A stretch of DNA of 64,000 bases, from positions 143,351,369 through 143,415,368 of the forward strand of contig OY755039.1 in the NCBI GenBank assembly GCA_963576565.1, given 5' to 3'. This DNA is from Aspidapion aeneum (Eukaryota; Arthropoda; Insecta; Coleoptera; Brentidae). A program made the position numbers and the translations under genes. Positions 36,269 through 45,195 of this stretch are shown in pieces. Under the pieces are notes generated by a model. It worked only from the letters and a program-made list of their open reading frames with translations. It had not been told where the DNA came from and searched no databases. Each line of letters starts with the position of its first letter. Positions within the stretch are counted from its first letter, which is position 1.

Positions 36269-37281
36269 GGGTAGGGGACAATCCGTCGCAGCCGATTCGC
36301 CGCGGGACAATTCGCCGCCGGCCGATTTACCGCGGGGACAATTCGCCGCGAGATTTTTTGTTTTATGATATTACCATTGGCAATTGTTTAAACATTTTTA
36401 TTTAGCTTGACTTCATATAATATATTTGGTTATAACTTTTTTCAAACTTTTCCAACTAGGTATTTGGTGGTTAGTATACAATTTAACTTTTTTATTAAAA
36501 AATTAAATAAAATTATGATTTCTAACTTAAAAAAAATCAAAATGGCGGTTCCACAATGGCGCACTTTTTTATTTATAAACCGATTTGCCTCAAACTTAAA
36601 ACATCGCTGCGCTTAAGGTAACACAATAAAATTTTTGACTCAAATTTAAAATTTTGAAAATAGCCCAGGCGGATTTTCCCATTTTTGAACCATTATGCAT
36701 TCAATTCGGAATTTTAAGATCTTTCAGGTCGCTGATTATGATTTCTAACTTAAACTTTTATAAAATCAAAATGGCGGTTCCAAAATGGCGGATTTTCCCA
36801 TTTATAAAGCGATTTGCATCAAACTCGGAACTTTCAGGTCGCTGAATATTATTTTTAACCTAAATTTATAAAAAGCAAAATGGCGGATCCAAAATGGCGG
36901 ATGGGAAAATCCGCCATTTTGAATCCGCTATTTTCAGCTTTTTAAATTAGAGTCAAAAATTGTATTGTGTTACCTTAAACGCCTTGATGTTTCAAGTTTG
37001 AGGAGAATCGGTGTATAAATAAGAAAGTGCGTCATTGTGGAACAGCCATTTTGATTTTTATAAATTTAAGGTAAAAATAATAATCAGCGACCTGAAAGAT
37101 TTTTAAAGTTTCGAGTTTCATGCAAATCGGTTCATAAATTTTATTTATGTTTTTAGTATGGTAATATCATAAAACAAAAAATCTCGCGGCGAATTGTCCC
37201 CGCGGCGAATTGACCAGCGGCGTTTGTCCCGCGGCAAATTGGCCGCGGCGAATCGGCCGCGGCGAATTGTCCCATCCCCGC
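36269..37281. mobile_element. foldback element with GC-rich repeated arms
   Basis: The left arm (36269-36370) and right arm (37170-37281) mirror each other. Both consist of diverged 15-18-bp units such as GGGACAATTCGCCGCGG and GCCGATTCGCCGCGG, then AGATTTTTTGTTTTATGATA. The interior holds AAAATGGCGG-containing units in both orientations. The sharp GC contrast with neighbours is unusual here. No ORF of note. Confidence 0.75.
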
Positions 37282-38211
37282 ATTTAGTGGGCGATTGTCA
37301 CTAAAGCTTAAACTTGACATTTGATCTTTTTAGTAAATGTTCGCATCACAGTTTCGCACTTCAAGACCGCTTTTCAGATATCACCATACATTTCATCTCC
37401 ATCCTATGGGGTTTTCTTCGTATTTTTTCAGTAAACTACCTGTATGCAAATTATACTTATTCATTCGCGGTTACCTCTACATTTTTAAAAACAATTTATT
37501 TTTAACCTATTTTTTCCAAATAAATAGGAGAGTCCTGGGGACGTTAATATGATTGGGCGATTATGACTAAAGCTTCAACTTGACATTTGATATTTTTACC
37601 CAACGGCGAAAGGAAGGGTAATGTTTTTCGATTGTTGTATGTATGTAAGTAAATATTTTTGTGTCACGCTAGAGGCTAAACGGCTAAACCGATTTTGACA
37701 AAAAAGGTGTCGTTGAATGGCTACTGATCCCTAAGGTGCTATAGGCTATATTTTTTTAAACAGGAATCAACATGGCGGTCTTCAGACGCCATTTTGTCAC
37801 ATGATGTAGGCATTAAGGCATAAAAATTATCTAAATTTCAGGCGATTTTATTGAAATTCCTTTGATTACCCATTGTTAATGTCCTCTAATTTGCTGTAGT
37901 TGCTTTGTAGTCCTTCCTGCTCCCACCCATCTCCCTTCCTGTCATTCCCCCCAGCCTATTCAAAAACCATATTCGCATAATTTTGTCAAATATAGAGCGA
38001 TTTTAAAAATTCTTTCTGCATACGCTTTTAGATTTTTTTTTCCAACAGCATTTTACCAGTTCCTCCCCCTCCATTTTACCCCGCCTCTCCCTCTCTGCTC
38101 CCCGCCATCATTATTAGTAATAGGTATAGCTATAACTTTCACAAATACAAAGCGATTTCAAAAGTTCTTTCTGCACACGCTTGAAGTCTTTTTTCCAACA
38201 TCATTTTACTA
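37282..38211. repeat. dispersed repeats and about 155-bp tandem units
   Basis: 37285-37590 repeats 35946-36132. 37591-37860 has the layout of a common insect repeat (CACGCTAGAGGCTAAACGGC, ACCGATTTTGAC). From about 37975, a C/T-rich unit ending CATTTTACYAG repeats; a further unit is interrupted by the Penelope insertion and resumes at 39247. Confidence 0.55.
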
Positions 38212-38285
38212 CAAATTGTGAAAGGCTTTCGCGGCCATCGTCCAATGGTGGGTGTGCTTTCGGGCTGTTCGGCCGTCGTCGTTGG

Positions 38286-38396
38286 TTCTGGTTCGCAGAT
38301 TCTTTTCGCCTTTTCTACCAATGTTCTTATTTCCCCTTTTCGTTGGCACGGGTGGTGGTTAGATGTGTTGTTTAGGTAGCGGTCTGTGTGAGTAGA
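38286..38396 (-). pseudogene. Penelope reverse transcriptase C-terminal fragment, inverted
   Basis: On the minus strand, 37 codons read STHTDRYLNNTSNHHPCQRK, GEIRTLVEKAKRICEPE. This matches the conserved THTDRYL...SNHHP block at the end of the reverse transcriptase domain of Penelope-like elements, after the catalytic region. The next residues belong to the terminal-repeat tail rather than to the endonuclease, so the endonuclease was deleted in this arm. It opposes the forward endonuclease ORF and shares only the TAGATCTA junction. It is non-functional. Confidence 0.75.
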
Positions 38397-39165
38397 TCTA
38401 GACAAAGAATTAAACCATCTTAAAAACGCCCTCGTAGCAAATGGATACACTCAAAGCGACATAGATAAATGTATACGACCAAAGCCGAGCACTAGAAGTA
38501 ACAGTAGCGGTGGACTGAGCAGCCGCGAAGTTACTTCAAGAGCGTTTCTGCCTTACATCCCTAGAGTGACAGATAGGATTGGACGTATTCTGGGAAAACA
38601 CAACATAAAAACGATCTTCAAGCCATCTAAGAAGATCGAGAACCACCTCAGATCTGCGAAGGATATAAGGAACCCACTAAGTTCTTCGGGGGTATACCGC
38701 ATTCCCTGTTCCTGTGGAAGTGTCTACATCGGAACAACCAAACGGTCCGTAAACAAAAGAATCAAAGAACACAAAGCCAACTGTCGACTCGGACATACGG
38801 AAAAATCCGCAGTTGCAGACCACACACTAAACAATGAAGACCACCGAATAAAATTCGAAGACACACAAGTTCTCTGCGCTTCCTCTTCATACTATCCAAG
38901 ACTCTATAGAGAAGCAATCGAAATTCATAAACACCAGCAGAACTTCAACAGATCTGAAGAAACTCTTAAAATTAACAGAACATGGGTACCGGTTCTTAAA
39001 AACACTAAACGGCTCGCTTACAATAACAAAACTGAATCAAGGGAATGTGACCAATCACCGACCAGCCCTGATATACGCCCCGCCCACCATAGCGTATATA
39101 ACCTGCGCCCGCGACAGACTAACCACCAGTCTTCGAGAAGCCGACAAATAGTCAACATCTCCTGA
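38395..39165 (+). pseudogene. Penelope GIY-YIG endonuclease domain, 5'-truncated
   Basis: The open frame starts at the inversion junction with DLDKELNHLKNALVANGY, the linker that normally follows the reverse transcriptase. The endonuclease core shows SGVYRIPCSCGSVYIGTTKR then KRIKEHKANC: the GVY and YIG strands, the CSCG pair and the following Arg and Glu-His. Penelope-like elements use this nuclease to nick target DNA. The domain itself has no internal stop. The TGA at 39163-39165 lies within the hammerhead-like core. Without the reverse transcriptase and promoter this copy is not autonomous. Confidence 0.85.
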
Positions 39166-39200
39166 AGATGCCATCCACTCGAGATGGCGAAACGTCGAGA
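39162..39200 (+). ncRNA. hammerhead-like ribozyme motif of Penelope element
   Basis: CTGAAGA fits the CUGANGA core. It is followed by T, a perfect 6-bp stem GCCATC/GATGGC (39170-39175, 39183-39188) and GAAACGTCG. Extra T before the stem and no clear partner ending in UH make self-cleavage doubtful. Hammerhead motifs in Penelope terminal repeats are established for the family. Confidence 0.5.
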
Positions 39201-39246
39201 ACGAATTTCCAACGACGACGGCCGAACAGCCCGAAAGCACACCCAC

Positions 39247-39899
39247 CATCATTTTACTAGTTTCCCCCTTCCTCTCCCTCTCTTCCTTCCACCCTCCTTA
39301 TTAGTAATCGTAGCAATGCCTTTCACAAATTTAGAGCGATTTCAAAAATTCTTTTGGCACACGCTTTAAGATTTTTTTCGACACCATTTTACTAGTTCCG
39401 TCCTCCCTCTCTCCTCCCCCACCTTCACTCAATGGAAGGTAACACAGCTCGCGTCAGTAGAAAATCTACACGTACTTTTTGGGTAATGCTAAATGAATTG
39501 TAAATGCATAGTGTATTTTATGAGGCTGAATAAACTTAAAAGTTGGAAATAAAAAAAATTTTAAATAAAAAAAACACCCAACTGCTAAATTTACTTTCTT
39601 TTCTCAATCCCATATGGTTACGCTCGAACTGATGTATCGCAATGAGGACGAAACACCGTTGTCTTTGAGCTACCTTGTCCCCTTTTGAGGAACTGCCCGC
39701 AAACCTGTTTTTGTTAAGTGTTTTTACTGTTTCCTCGCAATATCCCTATTATTTTATTATACTTAATCATTCGCGGTTAACTCTACATTTTACTATAAAA
39801 GAAAATTAAAAAACCCCAAATTTAATTAACTTCCCTCCCCTCTAAATGTAAAGTTATGTAAAAGTAACATTGCTGAGCTGAGCTTTGGCAGACTGAACA
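39247..39899. repeat. C/T-rich tandem unit and mixed repeat fragments
   Basis: 39247-39430 resumes the tandem unit interrupted by the Penelope insertion (ACAAATTTAGAGCGATTTC, CATTTTACTAG). 39550-39600 is a half copy of the palindrome at 41282-41421. 39608-39710 repeats 36135-36215. No gene. Confidence 0.55.
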
Positions 39900-40052
39900 T
39901 TTTAGCTCACACATATACTATACTATAGTAGTGTGAGCTATGGTGATCCTAATTTTTTCGAGAAAAAAAAAGTTGCTCCGATTTCAAAATTTTTTATATA
40001 TTTTTGCGTTTCAGATAATTTTGAAACTTTTTTGTTGCGCCGTCTGTCTGTA

Positions 40053-40097
<45 letters not shown>

Positions 40098-40695
40098 GCC
40101 TGTCTGTCTGTCTGTATGTCTGTATGTATGTCTGTATGTCTGTCTGTAACGACCAACGCGCATAACTCAAAAACCGCTGGGCCGATTTTAATGAAATTTG
40201 GTACCTAGGCTGGGTCTTGGGTGGAGATGGTCCCATTTAAAAATGAACAAAATCCACCGAACACAAACCAAATAAAAGGGTGGGGGGTAGATTTCAAAAA
40301 TTAGAGTTGATGTGAAAATATGGCGTGTGTGATATCAAACGAAAGGTAATTGAGTCTGCAGTTAAACAAAATACATTTTAATTTATTTAAAAAAAAGGGT
40401 GGGGGTATATTTTAAAAATTAGATTTAAGTGAAAATATGGCGTGTGTGATATCAAACGAAAGGTAATTGAGTCCGGAGTTTAACAAAATACATTTTAGTT
40501 TTTGTTTTTTTTAAGGGTAGGGGTTGATTTCAAAAATTTGAGTTTAAGTCAAAACATGGCTTGTGTGGTATCAAACAAAAGGTAATTTAGTCTGGAGTTG
40601 AATAAAATATATTTCAGTTTTTAGTTATATTAGCTCACAAGTACACTATAACTATAGTAGCTAGTGTGAGCTTAGGGGCCCATATATTGGCAGAG
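39900..40695 (-). mobile_element. DINE/Helentron-like element, copy IV
   Basis: The same architecture is inverted: on the plus strand it begins TTTTAGCTCACAC, has a (TCTG)n array at 40042-40148 with TATG interruptions, then the GGGTGGGG blocks, and ends GGCCCATATATTGGCAGAG. Both terminal hairpins are present. TA precedes its 5' end, but the 3' flank is TG. Confidence 0.65.
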
Positions 40696-40790
40696 TATTT
40701 AATAAGGTATTGCAAAAGTTTTGAACAATATCCCGCATATTTTACTACTTTAAAACTTAAATATTATCCAAATCCTTCAAAAAAGGAGTG

Positions 40791-41053
40791 AAATCATAAC
40801 AAAAACATTTCATGTAAAAAAAAAGCGTACGCGAGAATGGTATTCCGTAAAAAGAATTGAGATAAAAGTAAAAATGTATAAAGAAGCTTGGCTGGAATAG
40901 CAAAGTTTAAAAAAACATTTCCAAACTAGTAAAAGCCTTTCATTTTAAAATTTCTACTGGAGAACTTGGCTTTACTTTTATCTCAATTCTTTTTACGGAA
41001 TACTACTTTCGCGTACTTGGCTTTTTTTACATGAAATGTTTTTGTTATGATTT
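40791..41053. mobile_element. foldback MITE, 263 bp
   Basis: The left arm AAATCATAACAAAAACATTT continues through ATTCCGTAAAAAGAATTGAG. It is mirrored at the right by CTCAATTCTTTTTACGGAAT and AAATGTTTTTGTTATGATTT, with about 85-bp arms around an 80-bp centre. No ORF. Confidence 0.8.
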
Positions 41054-41281
41054 ATTTATTTCATTACAAATGTTTATTGTATTAAAATCTATCCACATAA
41101 CGTATGCATTGTTGCAGCGGCCTTCGGGATACACGTACACTTGTTGTTAATGGACAATGTTTCGCTGAAATGCAAGGCTGTCCAAAAAAAACTCGACTAG
41201 AAATCCCTGTTTAACAAAATTATGTTACTAAAGGATCCAAAAATTTGTAACAAAAATATTTTTAATCTAGAGCATTTGCAA

Positions 41282-41421
41282 GATAAAAAAAATTTAATTA
41301 AAAAAACACACTGCTAACTGCTAAATTTACTTGTAAGTACTAGTCGCAGTTGAGTACAAAGTTGATAGTAAATTTAGCAGTTAGCAGTTGTTTTTTTTAT
41401 TATTTAATTTTTTTTTATTAT
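41282..41421. repeat. 140-bp palindrome
   Basis: The arms CTGCTAACTGCTAAATTTAC and TAAATTTAGCAGTTAGCAG mirror each other, flanked by A-rich and T-rich ends. A half copy is at about 39550-39600. It is likely a small MITE. Confidence 0.7.
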
Positions 41422-41596
41422 CTATAACTCATAAAGTACTTCATCAGGTTTGATTGAATTTTTATATGTAAGTTACCTGTGATGATTTTAGTTGATTATA
41501 GTTATATAAAGACGTGCTTCCAGAGAATGAGGAAACCCTCCCGTCCCAAAAATTACGTCTTACGAAAAAATTATTAAAAAATCATCCCAAAACAAG

Positions 41597-42003
41597 AGTT
41601 TTTACTTTTTTTTTTCTTTTTTCTCATTTGATAACCGTGACTCTTTCGCCGACACTAAGGCCGCCATTTCAGATGGCCTAATTGCACGGGTCATCGGCCA
41701 CCTTTGGAACCCCAGACCGGGTATTTTTTTTATCCGGTCCTTTTGTCCCTTAGAATGGCCTACCGACTGAAGGAGTGTGTAACAAAGTCCGCCTTCACGA
41801 GATATCCGACCTCATCCGGCCTGGTTACCGGCGTGAATGAAGGGGTAGGACACTATTACATTTTACACTCCCCAGGAATCCTATAAATGTCTGCCGCACC
41901 CAACCTCGGCAACCGACGGGGATCGAACCCGCCACTGTAGCAAGCGAGATTCCTTAACTCACTTGTGTTCAATGCGCGAACGCACTGAGCCACCACGGCT
42001 ACT
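41597..42003 (-). mobile_element. tRNA-derived SINE
   Basis: On the minus strand the element starts GTAGCCGTGGTGGCTCAGTG. The A box is TGGCTCAGTGCG (complement of 41981-41992) and the B box is GGTTCGATCCC (near 41918-41930), about 50 bases apart as in tRNA-type pol III promoters. A non-tRNA body of about 270 bases follows, ending in an A-rich tail (41597-41625). The tRNA-like head is not a functional tRNA. An 60-codon plus-strand ORF across it is not credible. Confidence 0.8.
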
Positions 42004-42227
42004 AAGGGGTTTTTTTTTTACTTAATTTTTGTGAAAATTAAGTGAAATTAAAAAAAGAATGACATTTAAAAACGTCATTAACCTAAATTAAAATACCTAT
42101 CCCCTATCCTAAAGTACTAAACCGAACTTGCCCCACTTTACATTTAGAATGTTTATCGTTTTTTCAAAAGAGATTTTTCCATCTTGCAAGAAATTCCTTT
42201 TTTTGTTTTTGAGCTTTGTTATTACTA

Positions 42228-42790
42228 CTATGTCGGTTTTTCGGTTTTTCTACGTTGTCCGACGCCTATTCTCCACCTCCTTCGATCCTGACAATCATCT
42301 ATTGTCAGATTTTTTTGACTCATTGATCTTTGGCTTGACTGTTGCCATTCTAATTTAGGACGTCCTCTTTTTCTGCGCCCTATTGATTGCCATTCTAGGA
42401 CCTGCTTTGGTAATCTTTCATCGTTCACCCGTTGTACATGGCCGTACCATATCAGTTGCCTTTTAGTGATGTCATCCGTTATGCTTCCCTCGATTCCCAT
42501 TCTTTCTTTTATGATCTCATTTCTTATGTGATCTGTTCTAGATATTCTCATTGATCTTCTTATTGTATCCATTTCGACACTTTCCATTGTTGTTTTGTAT
42601 TTTTCTGTTACGCGACAAGTCTCTATTCCATACAACAGCGTGCTTTTCACAATTGTTTCATATATGTTAAATTTTACATTCTTTTTTATCTCTCTGCTCT
42701 ATAAAATACTGTTAAGACGTCCAATAAACTTTTTTGCTTTTACTATACTTTTTTCCAGTTCTTTACTGTCTGTTCCTGTCTTTCTAGCAT
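42228..42790 (-). pseudogene. RTE-like LINE fragment, copy 3
   Basis: The 140-codon frame (42650-42228) begins KSTLLYGIETCRVTEKYK and contains RTDHIRNEIIKERMG, WYGHVQ and GRRKRGRPKLEW, matching the C-terminal part of copy 2. Upstream to about 42790 the sequence matches copy 2 with a frameshift, and then the element is 5'-truncated. A short TAG-repeat tail lies just downstream (42223-42232). Intact KSTLLYGIE here shows what the 4-base deletion in copy 2 removed. Confidence 0.8.
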
Positions 42791-43640
42791 TGTTATTCTA
42801 ATGTTAAAAGTAATTCTTAATTCATGAACGTAATCAACCTTGGATGGCCTTGAGAAATGATTTTTTGTTGTATAATAATTGTACTACTTTGTTTTTTATT
42901 GTTTATATTATTCAAGGGCGTCGGCGTCGATGGACCAGACATAAAAAGGGACAAAAATAACAAAACAATGTTTTTTACCTGTTGGGTCGTAAATCATAAC
43001 GCGCACCAACTGTTATAAGGACACTGATTGATGCCAGGGACAGATCAGTCCCTGTTGATGCATAAAATAATAGAAAATTTTAAAAATAGTTTTTTATTTG
43101 AAAAACATCAAAATCGAAAACTAAGGAAATAAGTTCCATATTTTCCAATTTTGAAGACGCCGCTAAGTGCATTTTTCAGCTTTGTAACTCAGCCAGAGTT
43201 ATTTTAAGCTATAGTTTATTATTACATCAGTTTATACGTTCAGTTTTAAGAATAAGAAAATAAGGGCACAAATCAGCCCAATTTTGTATCTGAAAATTTT
43301 CAGTCAGTGATATTTTCCAACACTTGAGATGAGCCAGATTGCTTTTTTTATAATGCTCATGATCTCTTCTTCTTAGTCTAATAGATTTAGAACTAAGAAA
43401 ATAAGTCGGTTTATATCATTTACTGACCTTTTATATATATATAAAAGCAAACTCGTATGTATTTGTTGAAATAAATATTGTTTTAGTAAAGTTGGAACCT
43501 CAAGGATTCTAAATATGTACAAATTGTTATAAATTTCCAAGAAAAATTAATGTGTTCCAGTTTTGAAAATGTACCCATAACATACTTGTTAAGTTAAATC
43601 TTTCCTTACGACATGTCTAGTTCTTTTCTTTAGTCTGTGG
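42791..43640. other. AT-rich DNA, nothing recognised
   Basis: No ORF of note, no matching repeat in the window. A short TATATATATAA patch lies near 43434. Confidence 0.4.
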
Positions 43641-43850
43641 TTAATAAAAGGCGGTTAATTAATAATAATAATATAATAATAATAAATGACTTTATTGAGA
43701 AAAATAATTTATAGAATCAGTTGTAACAAAGACAATATTTCTACTTGGCTACGCCGGGCGCAAGTCTAGCCATTGGCTACTCTACTGAACCAAGCATAGA
43801 CAAATAAAGTTAAAAAATACTATTTAATTTACACTCAGAAATTATTTTGC
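43641..43850 (-). repeat. possible LINE 3' end with (TTA)n tail
   Basis: On the minus strand, CTCAATAAAGTCATTTATTA precedes a (TTA)n run (43656-43684). This layout suggests the 3' end of a non-LTR retrotransposon. No coding part remains. Confidence 0.35.
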
Positions 43851-43867
43851 CTATTTAAATAAACTAA

Positions 43868-44453
43868 TGGATCGTTCATACTCGTCTTTTGTCTAGTCTT
43901 TTGTCTTGGTTTAGTCATATGTCTTGTCATAAGAAAGTTAAAACCACTGTTTCTTATGGGAGTGTTCATACAATGCTTTTGCTTTTGTTTTTGATTAGTC
44001 TTTGTCTTAAGAGTTGCCAACTTTCAATCCTTAGGACAACGACTAAGACGAGTGACAGACATCAGCTGATATTTGTTGTTTTTTTTACAGGGCGTCCGAA
44101 GAGCGCAAGCGCGCGGCCGAAATTTTGAATTTACCGCCATTAATCATGTTTTTAACAGAAAATCTCAACCTAACCTCAAAATTTAATTTGTTTTTATTTT
44201 CTTTTTCGCTTTTGTTCTTTCGTGTCGGTGTTTCGTGCACAGATTAGGTTAAATAAGATTGTTTTGTGTAGAAAATGACTTTTGAAAAGGGGCCTTTTTA
44301 TTGAAATTGAATTTTTTTTTCAGTGGGTTATGACTAAGACTAATCAAAAACAAAAGACGAGTATGAACACCCGATTTTGTTTAAAACAACTAAGACTAAT
44401 CAAAGGACAAAGACTAATCAAAAACAAAAGACTAAGACGAGTATGAACAATAC
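43868..44453. mobile_element. 587-bp MITE, copy 2, with 12-bp direct flanks
   Basis: Same family as 14418-15004 but inverted. It starts TGGATCGTTCATACTCGTC and ends GACGAGTATGAACAATAC. TAAATAAACTAA occurs exactly at 43856-43867 and 44454-44465. The ORF at 43889-44128 is the mirror of the one in copy 1 and is not credible. Confidence 0.75.
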
Positions 44454-44465
44454 TAAATAAACTAA

Positions 44466-44788
44466 ACTAAAAGAATAGTTGTGCTGTATACATAGCACTA
44501 AACTTTATGTAGACACTTTTACATTAAAGGAAAGCTTATTGGTCTATTTAACATTTTTACGAAAATTTTTTGTAGGTTTCTCATTAATATTTAAATGACA
44601 TATTTATATTTTTAGTTAAACCCTTGTGATAATAGATTAAGAAACTGATAATAACAACAATCTTACTTTATGGAATTTTTTATATAATAGTTTAACGGCG
44701 GCGACGCTACCCATAGAAAGTTTTTCTATTTTTTTTTGTAGGTTCATATATCTTTTTTTTAGTGATTAACATTTAACAGATACTTTTT
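44466..44788. other. AT-rich DNA with a LINE 3'-end-like patch
   Basis: The stretch CTTGTGATAATAGATTAAGAAACTG, in words of that kind near 44622-44700, resembles the end of the LINE ORF at 62325-62400 (CTTGTGATGATAGAATCCG). No gene. Confidence 0.4.
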
Positions 44789-45193
44789 ATCAAACAAGTT
44801 TCATGCCTAATCGGGCAAAAAGGAGTTTTTTGTTTCCCTTATATTTTTCCGTGGGTAGCTTGAAAGCTTAACCTCACGGGGGTCCAAGATCTAATGGACA
44901 CCTAATAAGTGTTGACAGTTAACCGTTCCGTCCTTATAGGACTCCTCAGAAGACTGCTGGTCAAGTGACAAATCTTGCGAAGTTAATCAGACGGTTTTGT
45001 CTCTAATTAAATGTAATTAGTGAGCGAACTATAGCAAGAGGCGCCATCTACCGAGATACGAGAGAAACAAAAAACCAAAAGCAGGGAAATCACTGCTATA
45101 CAATATCAATGAAAAGATCGAATGCAAATAAAAGAAAACATAAGGGAAACAAAAAACTCCTTTTTGCCCGATTAGCCATCAAACTTGTTTGAT
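44789..45193. mobile_element. TIR element ATCAAACAAG family, copy A
   Basis: The left arm ATCAAACAAGTTTCATG, TAATCGGGCAAAAAGGAG is mirrored at the right (CTCCTTTTTGCCCGATTA, AAACTTGTTTGAT). Copy B at about 61890-62266 is inverted relative to it and lacks the outer arm. The Gypsy element entered at its right edge. Confidence 0.7.
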
Positions 45194-45195
45194 TT

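Larger units (their letters stand above)
38212..39246 (+). mobile_element. Penelope-like element, head-to-head rearranged copy
   Basis: The insertion sits in a C/T-rich tandem repeat, with CATCATTTTACTA present at both edges (about 38200-38212 and 39248-39260). The left part (38212-38394) is inverted and carries the end of a Penelope reverse transcriptase joined to the terminal-repeat tail. The right part (38395-39246) is forward and carries the endonuclease and terminal repeat. The junction is the palindrome TAGATCTA (38393-38400). Inverted, truncated head-to-head copies are typical of Penelope insertions. Confidence 0.8.

Noticed and set aside
38566..39165. GTG at 38566 as the true start of a GIY-YIG gene
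   Set aside because: The frame continues upstream to the inversion junction with recognisable Penelope linker sequence, so the start is an artefact of truncation.
41911..42001. A real tRNA gene
   Set aside because: A and B boxes are present but no complete cloverleaf follows, and a long body with A-rich tail shows a SINE.
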